From: Prauserella_A oleivorans
Lineage (GTDB): Bacteria > Actinomycetota > Actinomycetes > Mycobacteriales > Pseudonocardiaceae
DNA: 64,000 nt
Assembly (NCBI RefSeq): GCF_042685745.1
Contig: NZ_JBHUNT010000001.1
Coordinates: 2,728,001 to 2,792,000 of the forward strand
Direction of reading: 5' to 3'
The notes under the pieces were generated by a model, which ran no database searches, was not told the DNA's origin, and worked only from the letters and a program-made list of their open reading frames with translations. The first letter of the stretch is position 1, and every line of letters begins with the position of its first letter. This document shows positions 39,286 through 47,215 of this stretch, in pieces. The position numbers and the translations under genes were made by a program.

Positions 39286-39303
39286 GAAAACACGTTCTAG
39301 TCT
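39286..39303 (+). promoter_or_regulatory. KstR-like operator with -10, upstream of glycosyltransferase
   Basis: GAAAACACGTTCTA (39286-39299) matches 10 of 12 fixed KstR positions. TAGTCT (39298-39303) overlaps it as a -10, the same arrangement seen at the other sites in this locus. Confidence 0.65.
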
Positions 39304-39374
39304 TGGTCGGCGGTCAACGGATCGTGACCGCGGTGTGTCGGGTTGCCGGGTCGACCGTCGGCGAGGGGTGAAGG

Positions 39375-40622
39375 TTGCGTATCGCAGTGCTCTCCTACCG
39401 GAGCAAACCGCATTGCGGCGGTCAAGGCGTCTACGTCCGGCACCTCAGCCGCGGCCTGGCCGAGCTGGGCCACGACGTAGAGGTCTTCTCCGGGCAGCCG
39501 TATCCCGACCTCGAGGACCCGGTGACGCTGACGAGGGTGCCGAGTCTGGACCTGTACCGCGAGCCCGATCCGTTTCGTACCCCTCGCCCGGGCGAGTACC
39601 GCGACGCCATCGATCTGCTCGAAGTCGCGACGATGTGGACCGCCGGCTTCCCCGAGCCCCTCACGTTCAGCCTCCGCGCGGCGAGGCTGCTGCGGGCCAG
39701 GGCGGACGAGTTCGACGTCGTCCACGACAACCAGTGCCTTGGCTACGGTCTGCTCGGCCTGCGCACGGCGGGCATCCCGCTCGTCGCGACGGTCCATCAC
39801 CCCATCACGCGGGACCGGGTCGCCGACCTGGCGGCCGCGCGCTGGTGGCGCAAGCCCGCCGTCCGCCGCTGGTACGGCTTCGTCCGGATGCAGGCGAGGG
39901 TGGCGCGGCGGATCCCCCGGCTCATCACGGTCTCGCAGGCGTCCGCCGCGGACATCGCCGCCGACTTCTCGGTCCCCGCCGAGCGCATCCGGACGATTCC
40001 GCTCGGGGTGGACACGACTCTCTTCCGCCCTTCCCCCGGGGCGCGTGTGCCCGGCCGGGTGGTGGCCGTCGCGAGTGCCGATGTGCCTCTCAAGGGGATC
40101 CGGCACCTGCTGGAAGCGGTCGCGAAGCTGCGGACCGAGCGGCCGGTCGAACTCGTGCTCGTGAGCAGGCTGACCGAGGACGGTCCCACCCGCAGACTGA
40201 TCGACGGCCTCGGTATCGGCGACGTGGTGCGCACCGTGCACGGGCTGGCCGACCACGCGCTGGCGGCGTTGCTGGCGTCGGCGCAGGTGGCCTGCGTTCC
40301 CTCGCTGTACGAAGGATTCTCACTGCCCACAGTGGAGGCCATGGCGTGCGGTACCCCGCTCGTGGTGAGCCGTGCCGGCGCGCTGCCGGAGGTCGTCGGC
40401 GACGACGGCGAATGTGCGTACCTGGTGCCGCCCGGCGACACCGAGGCACTCGGCAGACGTCTCGGCGAGCTGCTGGACGAACCCGGACTGAGCGGACGTC
40501 TCGGCAAGGTGGGACGTAGGCGAGCGCTCGCGCGGTTCAGCTGGCGCTCCGTCGCCGAGTCTACTGTGGACTGTTACGCGGAAGCGATCGAGCGTACCCG
40601 GCTGGAAAGGGCGGCGAGCTGA
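39375..40622 (+). CDS. Family 4 glycosyltransferase (GT-B fold)
   Basis: Retaining sugar transferase of 415 residues, cytoplasmic or peripheral. The N-terminal domain has SKPHCGGQGVYVRHLSRGLAELGH, and the C-terminal nucleotide-sugar domain carries the E-x7-E motif EGFSLPTVEAMACGTPLV. The TTG start at 39375 follows GAGGGG and immediately begins the beta strand MRIAVLSY. It leads a tight three-gene run (a one-base overlap, then a 14-base overlap) with a methyltransferase and an alpha/alpha-toroid protein, behind two KstR-type sites. The acceptor is unknown. Confidence 0.88.
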   Translation: MRIAVLSYRSKPHCGGQGVYVRHLSRGLAELGHDVEVFSGQPYPDLEDPVTLTRVPSLDLYREPDPFRTPRPGEYRDAIDLLEVATMWTAGFPEPLTFSLRAARLLRARADEFDVVHDNQCLGYGLLGLRTAGIPLVATVHHPITRDRVADLAAARWWRKPAVRRWYGFVRMQARVARRIPRLITVSQASAADIAADFSVPAERIRTIPLGVDTTLFRPSPGARVPGRVVAVASADVPLKGIRHLLEAVAKLRTERPVELVLVSRLTEDGPTRRLIDGLGIGDVVRTVHGLADHALAALLASAQVACVPSLYEGFSLPTVEAMACGTPLVVSRAGALPEVVGDDGECAYLVPPGDTEALGRRLGELLDEPGLSGRLGKVGRRRALARFSWRSVAESTVDCYAEAIERTRLERAAS

Positions 40623-41353
40623 TGCTGACGGTGGACTTCGACCGGCTGGGCGTCGGCCCGGGCTGCCGCGTGATCGACATCGGGTGCGGCGCGGGCAGGC
40701 ACTCCTTCGAGGCCTACCGGCGCGGCGCCGACGTCGTCGCGTTCGACCAGGACGAGCCCGAACTGTGCCGGGTCGACGAGATGTTCGGGGCCATGGCCGC
40801 CGCGGGCGAGGTGCCCGAGGGAGCGGTGGCCACCACGGTGGCCGGTGACGCGCTCGATCTCCCGTTTCCCGACGAGTCGTTCGACTGCGTGATCGCCTCC
40901 GAGATCCTCGAGCACATTCCCGAGGACGACAAGGCCGTCTGGGAGCTCGCCCGGGTGGTGCGGCCGGGCGGCACCGTGGCCGTGACCGTGCCGAGGTGGC
41001 TTCCCGAGCGGATCTGTTGGCTGCTCTCCGACGCCTACCACCAGGTCGAGGGCGGCCATGTGCGGATCTACCGCGGGCACGAGCTGCGCGGCAAGCTCGC
41101 CTGCGCCGGGCTGCGGCCGGTGGGCCAGGCGCACGCGCACGCACTGCACTCGCCGTACTGGTGGCTCAAGTGCGCGATCGGGCCGGACAACGAAGGGAAC
41201 CCGCTCGTCCGGGCGTACCACCGGCTGCTGGTGTGGGACATGATGCACCGACCGTGGTTCACCCGGTCCGCGGAACGGCTGCTGGACCCGGTGATCGGCA
41301 AGAGCCTGGTGCTGTACTTCGTGAAGCGGGAGGGCACGGTTGGCGGGCGCTGA
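40622..41353 (+). CDS. Class I SAM-dependent methyltransferase
   Basis: A 243-residue Rossmann methyltransferase with SAM motif I VIDIGCGAGRHSFEA at about 18-32, an acidic residue in VVAFDQDE, motif IV-like FDCVIASEILEHI and post-motif VVRPGGTVAVTVPRW. This resembles the Methyltransf_11 group. The start overlaps the glycosyltransferase stop, and the end overlaps the toroid gene by 14 bases. The substrate is unknown; the neighbours suggest a glycosylated lipid or terpenoid. Confidence 0.87.
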   Translation: MLTVDFDRLGVGPGCRVIDIGCGAGRHSFEAYRRGADVVAFDQDEPELCRVDEMFGAMAAAGEVPEGAVATTVAGDALDLPFPDESFDCVIASEILEHIPEDDKAVWELARVVRPGGTVAVTVPRWLPERICWLLSDAYHQVEGGHVRIYRGHELRGKLACAGLRPVGQAHAHALHSPYWWLKCAIGPDNEGNPLVRAYHRLLVWDMMHRPWFTRSAERLLDPVIGKSLVLYFVKREGTVGGR

Positions 41354-42431
41354 GGTACCGGCGGTGGCGGGCGTGCTCTCGGCGTCCGATGTGGAACGGA
41401 CGGCCCGGTCGATTGCGAAGGCGCAGGAGGAGTCCGGTGCCATTCCGTGGTTCGCCGGTGGCCATGTCGACCCGTGGGACCATGTCGAGTCGGCGATGGC
41501 CCTCACCGCGGCCGGTCTCGTCGCGCAGGCCCGCGCCGCCTACGAGTGGTCGCGGCGGACCCAGCGTCCGGACGGTTCGTGGCCGCTGAAGCTCGTGCGC
41601 GGCGAGGTGGAGGACGCGAGCGCCGACACCAACTTCTGCGCGTATGTCGCCGTCGGCGTGTGGCACCACCTGCTCGTGACGCGGGACGAGGTGTTCGCGG
41701 GTCGCATGTGGCCGGTCGTGCGGCGGGCGATCGACTTCGTGCTCGGGCTGCAGGCCGACCGAGGCGAGATCGGCTGGGTCCGCGATGCCCGCGGCATACC
41801 GGTGGCCGAGGCGCTGCTGTCCGGATGCTCGAGCATCCACCACAGTCTGCGCTGCGCGCTCGCGCTGGCCGAGTACGTCGGCGAGCCGCAGCCCGGCTGG
41901 GAGGTCGCGCTCGGCAGGCTCGGTCACACGTTGCGCAGGCATCCGGAGGCGTTCGCCGACAAGCGGCGGTACTCGATGGACTGGTACTACCCGGTGCTCG
42001 GCGGTGCCGTGCGGGGCGAGCAGGGGCTCACGCGGTTGCGGGAACGCTGGACCGACTTCGTGGTCGACGGGCTCGGTGCCCGCTGCGTCGACGACCACCC
42101 GTGGGTCACGGGCGCGGAGACGTGCGAGCTCGTGCTGAGCCTCGACGCGGTGGGCGAGCGTGCGCGCGCGCACGAGCTGTTCGCCGCCATGCAGCACCTG
42201 CGCGACCCGGACGGCTCCTACTGGACCGGCCTCGTCTACGCCGACGGCAAGCGGTGGCCGGAGGAACGGACCACCTGGACCGGCGCTGCCGTGATTCTCG
42301 CGGCCGATGCGTTGTCGACCACGACACCGGCGGCCGGCCTGTTCCGCGGCGACGATCTGCCGACCGGGCTGGCCGTGGACAGCGGCGCGTGCGGGTGCGA
42401 CGACGTCTACGCCACCGGCGTACCGGGCTGA
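41340..42431 (+). CDS. Alpha/alpha-toroid protein of the prenyltransferase/squalene-cyclase fold
   Basis: 363 residues built of repeated helical hairpins with QW-like motifs (TQRPDGSW near 75-82 and a second, RDPDGSYW, near 290-297). This is the fold of prenyltransferase beta subunits and terpene cyclases. The DxDD motif of class II cyclases is not obvious, so the catalytic role is open. The TTG start at 41340 lies within the methyltransferase end. The 3' end overlaps the convergent second methyltransferase by 25 bases. It could cyclise, bind or modify an isoprenoid; this is inference. Confidence 0.75.
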   Translation: MAGAEVPAVAGVLSASDVERTARSIAKAQEESGAIPWFAGGHVDPWDHVESAMALTAAGLVAQARAAYEWSRRTQRPDGSWPLKLVRGEVEDASADTNFCAYVAVGVWHHLLVTRDEVFAGRMWPVVRRAIDFVLGLQADRGEIGWVRDARGIPVAEALLSGCSSIHHSLRCALALAEYVGEPQPGWEVALGRLGHTLRRHPEAFADKRRYSMDWYYPVLGGAVRGEQGLTRLRERWTDFVVDGLGARCVDDHPWVTGAETCELVLSLDAVGERARAHELFAAMQHLRDPDGSYWTGLVYADGKRWPEERTTWTGAAVILAADALSTTTPAAGLFRGDDLPTGLAVDSGACGCDDVYATGVPG

Positions 42432-43069
42432 CCCTCGACGCGGCGCAGCACCCGCAGTGAGCCCAGCACCAAGAGCTCCTCGAACTGGCCGGACGCGATG
42501 GCCCTGCGGTAGATGTGAAACGGTGGCCTGCCGCCGTCCCGCGGATCGGGGAACACGTCGTGGATCGCGAGCAGACCGCCGTGGCGCACCCATGGCCCCC
42601 ACCCGGTGAGGTCGGCGTCCGCCGCCTCCTCGGTGTGCCCGCCGTCGATGAACAGCAGGTCTACCGGCGTGCGCCACAGGGCCGCGACGGCGGGTGAGCG
42701 CCCGACGACGGCGACCACGTGGTCCTCGAGCCCGGCGTCGGCGATGGTGCGGCGGAAGGTGCCCAGCGTGTCGAGCCGGCCGGTGTGCGGGTCGACGAGG
42801 CCAGGGTCGTGGTACTCCCAGCCCGGCTGGTGCTCCTCCGACCCACGGTGGTGATCGACGGTGACGACGACGCCACCGGTCGCTCGCGCCGCCGCGGCGA
42901 GGAACACCGTCGACTTGCCGCAGTAGCTGCCGATCTCGACGGCGACACCGGCGCCGAGATGCGCCCGTGCGGCGTCGTGCAGTGCGAGACCCTCGTCGGT
43001 CGGCATGAATCCGGGCGCGGCAACGGCCTTGGCGAGCAGGTCCTCGGGCATGCGGGTCGCCGATGTCAT
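42407..43069 (-). CDS. Class I SAM-dependent methyltransferase (Methyltransf_24-like)
   Basis: 220 residues. The SAM site VEIGSYCGKSTVFLAAAAR lies near the N-terminus, followed by VVTVDHHRGSEEHQPGWEY and DLLFIDGGHTEEAADADL, typical of the Methyltransf_24/TylF-like group of O-methyltransferases. The start is set at ATG 43069, which has GGAGA nine bases upstream; an ATG nine bases further out is possible. It converges with the toroid gene and diverges from the flavoprotein gene, sharing the intergenic region with the KstR site at 43183. It may complete the same modification pathway as the neighbouring module. Confidence 0.83.
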   Translation of the reverse strand: MTSATRMPEDLLAKAVAAPGFMPTDEGLALHDAARAHLGAGVAVEIGSYCGKSTVFLAAAARATGGVVVTVDHHRGSEEHQPGWEYHDPGLVDPHTGRLDTLGTFRRTIADAGLEDHVVAVVGRSPAVAALWRTPVDLLFIDGGHTEEAADADLTGWGPWVRHGGLLAIHDVFPDPRDGGRPPFHIYRRAIASGQFEELLVLGSLRVLRRVEGQPGTPVA

Positions 43070-43182
43070 GCCGGTCATTCTCCGTCGTGCCGTGATGCCG
43101 TGCCGCATCGGGGGAGCCGAACGGGCATCGACGTCGGCAACGTCGTCGTGGTCGCCGAGCCGGGTTTCGTGAGCCGGCGAGT

Positions 43183-43198
43183 AAGTGAAACGTGTTAT
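43183..43198 (+). promoter_or_regulatory. KstR operator overlapping a consensus -10 (flavoprotein promoter)
   Basis: TGAAACGTGTTATA (43183-43196) fits TnnAACnnGTTnnA at every invariant position. TATAAT (43193-43198) is a perfect -10 overlapping its right half, reading into the flavoprotein gene. Confidence 0.82.
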
Positions 43199-43299
43199 AA
43201 TTTTGCCGCGCGGATCGACGTCCCCCGGCGTGGTCCACAGTGGAATCGGGTGCGTCCGGAGAGCAACGGTCCGGGCGGCGGCGAGGGCATGACCGCACC

Positions 43300-43327
43300 C
43301 ACGCATGCCACGCATGCCACGCATGCC
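43300..43327. repeat. 9-bp direct repeat, three copies (ACGCATGCC)
   Basis: Three perfect head-to-tail copies of ACGCATGCC, each containing the palindrome GCATGC, occur 35-60 bases before the flavoprotein start, between its promoter and its ribosome site. They would lie in the mRNA leader. Confidence 0.9.
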
Positions 43328-43361
43328 GCGGTGTCGTTGCCTGTCTGGTGAGGAGTGGCTG

Positions 43362-44954
43362 ATGGGGCAGGAGTGGGATGCCGAGTCCGACGTCGTGATC
43401 GTCGGGTTCGGCGGTGCCGGTGCCTGCGCGGCGATCGAGTCCGCCGACCGCGGTGCCGAGGTGCTGGTTCTCGACCGGTTCGGAGGGGGCGGCGCCACGG
43501 CGATCAGCGGCGGCGTCGTCTACGCGGGTGGCGGGACGCCGTACCAGGAGCAGGCCGGCTTCTCCGACACCACGCAGGCGATGCTCGACTACCTGCGGCT
43601 CGAGACCGGCGGCGCCGTCTCGGAGGAGACGCTGGCGCGGTTCTGCGAGCAGAGCGTGGAGAACCTGCGCTGGCTCGAACGCAACGGCGTGCCGTTCGAG
43701 GCAAGCATGGCGCCGCGCAAGACGTCCTACCCGACCAACGAGTACTACCTCTACTACTCGGGCAACGAGCTTGTTCCGCCCTACTGCGAGAAGGCCGCGC
43801 CGGCGCCGCGGGGGCACCGGACGAAGGGCAGGGGGACCTCCGGCAAGGTGCTCTTCTCGGCGCTGCGCAAGGCCGTGGCCGCGCGGGGTGTCCGGGTTCG
43901 CTGCCACACGCGCGTCACCGCCCTCCTCACCGATTCCACAGGCCGCGTCATCGGCGTCGAGGCCCGCGAGATCCCGGCACGGTCGGTGTACCGGCTGGCG
44001 CACCGCGTGCTGTCCCGGTCGAACCGCAAGCTCAACATCTACTACCGGCCGCTGGGCAAACTGCTCGACGCTCCGATCAAGCGAATCGAGGCCAAGCGCT
44101 CGGTCATCCGGCGGTTCCGCGCCCGACGGGGTGTGGTGCTGGCGGCGGGCGGGTTCGTGTTCGACCGCCGGATGCTCGCCGAGCACGCGCCCGCCTACCG
44201 CAGCGGGTCGTCCCTGGGCACCATCGGCGACGACGGCAGCGGCATCCGGCTCGGCCAGTCCGTCGGCGGGCGGACCGACCGGATGCACCGCGTGTCGGCC
44301 TGGCGCTTCTACAACCCACCGCTCGCGCTCGTGGAGGGCGTGCTCGTCAACAGCGCCGGCGAGCGCATCTGCAACGAACTGCTCTACGGCGCCAAGATCG
44401 GCGATCACATCGCCGGGCAACCCGGCGCCAAGGCCTACCTCGTGGTCGACCAGCGGATCCACGACGAGGCCAGGCGGCAGCTGCCCGGCCAGACGCTCTG
44501 GTTCCAGCGGCTGCAGGCCGGCTACCTGCTCAGGATCGGGCACGTGAAGGCCGACGACGTGGTGACGCTGGCGCGGCGAGCCGGCATCGACCCGGCCGGG
44601 CTGACCCGCACCATCGAGGGATACAACGCCGACGCGCGGGCGGACCGTCCTGACCGGATGGGCAAGGAGCGGGGGCACGTGCACCCCCTGGAACGGGGGC
44701 CGTACTACGTGTTCGACTGCTCGCTACGCACGCAACGCGGGTTTCCCGCGCCGATGATCACGCTGGGCGGGCTGACTGTCGACGAGTCGACCGGCGCGGT
44801 CACGCGGGCCGATGGCACGCCCGTGCCCGGCCTCTACGCGGCGGGCCGCACCGCGGTCGGCGTGTGCTCGGAGTCCTACGTCAGCGGGTTGTCGATCTCG
44901 GACTGTGTGTTCTCCGGCAGGCGGGCGGGAGCGGCACTCGCTGACGAACGATGA
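43362..44954 (+). CDS. FAD-dependent steroid dehydrogenase family protein (candidate 3-oxo-5-alpha-steroid delta-4-dehydrogenase)
   Basis: A 530-residue flavoprotein of the succinate-dehydrogenase/KstD superfamily. The FAD dinucleotide motif GFGGAG is at 15-20, with ISGGVVYAGGG following, and a C-terminal VPGLYAAGRTAVG-SESYVSGLSISDCVFSGRRAG segment closes the flavin site. It differs clearly from the KstD encoded nearby, and a delta-4 (5-alpha) dehydrogenase or related ring-A enzyme is the best guess. ATG at 43362 is supported by GAGGAG six bases upstream; an in-frame upstream extension would run through the 9-bp repeats and is rejected. Control by KstR is likely from the operator at its promoter. 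Confidence 0.8.
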   Translation: MGQEWDAESDVVIVGFGGAGACAAIESADRGAEVLVLDRFGGGGATAISGGVVYAGGGTPYQEQAGFSDTTQAMLDYLRLETGGAVSEETLARFCEQSVENLRWLERNGVPFEASMAPRKTSYPTNEYYLYYSGNELVPPYCEKAAPAPRGHRTKGRGTSGKVLFSALRKAVAARGVRVRCHTRVTALLTDSTGRVIGVEAREIPARSVYRLAHRVLSRSNRKLNIYYRPLGKLLDAPIKRIEAKRSVIRRFRARRGVVLAAGGFVFDRRMLAEHAPAYRSGSSLGTIGDDGSGIRLGQSVGGRTDRMHRVSAWRFYNPPLALVEGVLVNSAGERICNELLYGAKIGDHIAGQPGAKAYLVVDQRIHDEARRQLPGQTLWFQRLQAGYLLRIGHVKADDVVTLARRAGIDPAGLTRTIEGYNADARADRPDRMGKERGHVHPLERGPYYVFDCSLRTQRGFPAPMITLGGLTVDESTGAVTRADGTPVPGLYAAGRTAVGVCSESYVSGLSISDCVFSGRRAGAALADER

Positions 44955-44988
44955 CGGACGAGGGTGGTGGGCAGTTGCCCGGCCAAGG

Positions 44989-45004
44989 TAGAACGTGTTA
45001 CATT
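44989..45004 (+). promoter_or_regulatory. KstR operator overlapping the -10 of the fdxD-kstD operon
   Basis: TAGAACGTGTTACA (44989-45002) fits the KstR consensus. TACATT (44999-45004) overlaps it as a -10. The layout and even the core AACGTGTTAyA match the flavoprotein promoter at 43183. Confidence 0.82.
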
Positions 45005-45129
45005 TTCGGCGTCCGAGGGCGACCGCGAGGCGTACGCCGTCCGCGCTCCGAGGTCATCGACGGCAACACGAGGATGCGGGGCGACTCCGGCGCACCTCTC
45101 CGGTCCGGGCCGCGCCACGAGGAGGACGC

Positions 45130-45324
45130 ATGAGGATCGTCGTCGACTACGACCTGTGTGAGGCCAACGGAATCTGCGAGGCCGTGGCTCCGGACGTGTT
45201 CGAACTCGACGATGACGAGAACCTGAACGTCAAGACCGGTGTCGACGAGGAGAACGTCGGCCGGGTACGGCAGGCCGTGGCCTCGTGTCCGAAAGTCGCC
45301 CTGGCACTCGACGAGTCCGGCTAG
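45130..45324 (+). CDS. fdxD: 3Fe-4S-type ferredoxin (FdxD-like)
   Basis: A 64-residue electron carrier with Cys10, Cys16 and Cys53 in the pattern C-x5-C...CP. Position 13 is Asn in place of the fourth cysteine, as in [3Fe-4S] ferredoxins that serve cytochromes P450. ATG at 45130 follows GAGGAGGA. Mtb fdxD (Rv3503c) lies beside the mce4 genes and belongs to the KstR regulon. Here it is the first gene before kstD, 127 bases upstream of it. The likely partner is a sterol P450 encoded outside this window. Confidence 0.88.
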   Translation: MRIVVDYDLCEANGICEAVAPDVFELDDDENLNVKTGVDEENVGRVRQAVASCPKVALALDESG

Positions 45325-45451
45325 GTCCGCGTGTCCACAGCAGACCGGGGTCCCGTGGGCAAGGCAACGATTTCCGCGAAAGCTTCCCGGCGGCCGGCGC
45401 GGAGCGACGTCCGGGAACGGCAGGCATTCGCAGGCGCGGAGGAGCACAGCG

Positions 45452-47215
45452 GTGAGCCCACAGCATCCAGGCGACCGGCACGGGACGACGGCCGCGCCGC
45501 GCGAGGTCGACGTCGTGGTGGTCGGCAGCGGAGCGGCCGGGATGACGGCGGCGCTTGCGGCCGCCCACAAGGGACTGTCCACTGTCGTCCTCGAGAAGGC
45601 GGCCACGTTCGGCGGGTCCACCGCTCGCTCAGGCGGGGGCGTGTGGGTGCCCGGCAACGACGTGCTGCGCAAGGCCGGGGTGAAGGACACCCCCCAGGCC
45701 GCGCGCGACTACCTGGCGGCCATCATCGGCGACGCGGTGCCGGCAGACCGGATCGAGACCTATCTGGACCGGGGGCCCGAGGTCCTCTCCTTCGTCCAGC
45801 GCACGACACCACTGCGGCTGCGGTGGGTGCGCGGGTACTCCGACTACTACCCGGAGGCCCCGGGCGGCCTGGCCTGCGGCCGGTCCGCCGAACCCAGGCC
45901 CTTCGACGCGAAGCTGCTCGGCCCCGAGCGGGCGAACCTGGAGCCGCCCTACAGCGCGGCGCCGCTGGGCGTACCCCTCGGCCAGGCCGACTACCGGTGG
46001 CTGAGCCTCATCGCGCGGCATCCGCGCGGGGTGGTCACGCTCGTCAGCCTCGGTCTGCGCTGGCTGGCCGGGCTGGTGATGGGGAAGCGGAACCTGGTGA
46101 TGGGCCAGGCGATCGCGGGTGCCCTGCGCGTCGGATTGCAACGGGCGGGTGTGCCCGTGCTGCTGGAGCAGCCGCTCGTGCGCCTGCACCGCGACGGCGA
46201 CCGGGTCACGGGCGTGGTGGTCCGCCGTGGGCAGGACGGCGAGGAGGTACTCGTGCGCGCCCGGCGTGGCGTGGTGCTCGCGGCCGGCGGATTCGAGCAT
46301 AACGAGCAGCTGCGCCGGAAGTACCAGCGCGCGCCGATCGGTACGGAGTGGACGGTCGGCGCCAAGGCCAACACGGGAGACGCCATCACCGCGGCGATGG
46401 AGCTCGGTGCCGCCGTCGACCTCATGGAGGACGCGTGGTGGGGCCCGTCGATCCCGCTGCCGGGCGGCCCGTGGTTCGCGCTGGCGGAACGCTCCCGGCC
46501 CGGCTGCATCATGGTCAACCCCCGGGGCGAGCGGTTCGTCAACGAGTCCGCGCCCTACGTCGACGCGGTGCACGCGATGTACGGCGGCAAGTACGGCCAG
46601 GGACCGGGCCCGGGCGAGAACATCCCGACGTGGCTGGTGTTCGACCAGCGCTACCGCAACCGCTACATGTTCACCGGGCTCGGGCCACGCCAGCCGCTGC
46701 CCGGCCGGTGGTACAAGCACGGCGTCGTCGTCACGGCGAGCACGCTCGAGCAGCTGGCGGAGAAGATCGGCGTTCCGCCCGACCGGCTGCGCGCCACGAT
46801 CGAGCGGTTCAACGGGTTCGCCCGCACCGGCGTCGACGAGGACTTCGGCCGGGGCCGCAGCAGGTACGACCACTACTACGGCGATCCGCGCAACAAGCCG
46901 AACCCCAGCCTCGGCGCGCTCGAGCGGCCGCCGTACTACGCGGTGCAGCTCGTGCCCGGCGATCTGGGCACCAAGGGCGGCCTGCGCACCGATGTGCACG
47001 CCCGCGTGCTGCGGGAGGACGGCTCCGTGATCGAGGGCCTGTACGCCGCGGGCAACACCAGCGCGGCCGTCATGGGCCACACGTACGCGGGTCCCGGGGC
47101 GACCATCGGCCCCGCGATGGTCTTCGGCTACCTGGCCGCCGAGCACGCGGCCACGCGCGGCGAGGCCGGCCGGGAGGGCGACGTCGCCGAACGGACAGGC
47201 GGACGTGTGTCATGA
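45452..47215 (+). CDS. kstD: 3-ketosteroid delta-1-dehydrogenase
   Basis: Introduces the C1-C2 double bond into ring A of 3-ketosteroids using FAD, an essential step before ring B opens. The 587-residue protein has the FAD motif VVVGSGAAGM at 22-31, the FGGSTARSGGGVWVPGN segment and a C-terminal GPGATIGPAMVFGYLAAEH. Active-site Tyr and Gly residues are recognisable in SDYYPE, PPYYAVQLVPGDLGTKGG and neighbouring motifs. GTG at 45452 follows GGAGGAG. The C-terminus is somewhat longer than the 510-residue Rhodococcus enzyme. The stop overlaps the kshA remnant start (ATGA), showing they were once coupled. Confidence 0.92.
   Translation: MSPQHPGDRHGTTAAPREVDVVVVGSGAAGMTAALAAAHKGLSTVVLEKAATFGGSTARSGGGVWVPGNDVLRKAGVKDTPQAARDYLAAIIGDAVPADRIETYLDRGPEVLSFVQRTTPLRLRWVRGYSDYYPEAPGGLACGRSAEPRPFDAKLLGPERANLEPPYSAAPLGVPLGQADYRWLSLIARHPRGVVTLVSLGLRWLAGLVMGKRNLVMGQAIAGALRVGLQRAGVPVLLEQPLVRLHRDGDRVTGVVVRRGQDGEEVLVRARRGVVLAAGGFEHNEQLRRKYQRAPIGTEWTVGAKANTGDAITAAMELGAAVDLMEDAWWGPSIPLPGGPWFALAERSRPGCIMVNPRGERFVNESAPYVDAVHAMYGGKYGQGPGPGENIPTWLVFDQRYRNRYMFTGLGPRQPLPGRWYKHGVVVTASTLEQLAEKIGVPPDRLRATIERFNGFARTGVDEDFGRGRSRYDHYYGDPRNKPNPSLGALERPPYYAVQLVPGDLGTKGGLRTDVHARVLREDGSVIEGLYAAGNTSAAVMGHTYAGPGATIGPAMVFGYLAAEHAATRGEAGREGDVAERTGGRVS

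Noticed and set aside
39181..39300. 39-codon frame between the two KstR sites before the glycosyltransferase
   Set aside because: It has no ribosome site, starts four bases after a KstR box and runs into the second box. It shows no family resemblance, so it is more likely non-coding leader.
43305..43361. N-terminal extension of the steroid flavoprotein (MPRMPRMPR...)
   Set aside because: It would translate the 9-bp repeats and place the FAD motif unusually far from the start. GAGGAG before the ATG at 43362 gives a better start.
41259..44684. Open frame of 1141 codons on the minus strand across the toroid, methyltransferase and flavoprotein genes
   Set aside because: It runs antisense through three recognisable genes and shows only Arg/Pro/His-rich low-complexity translation.
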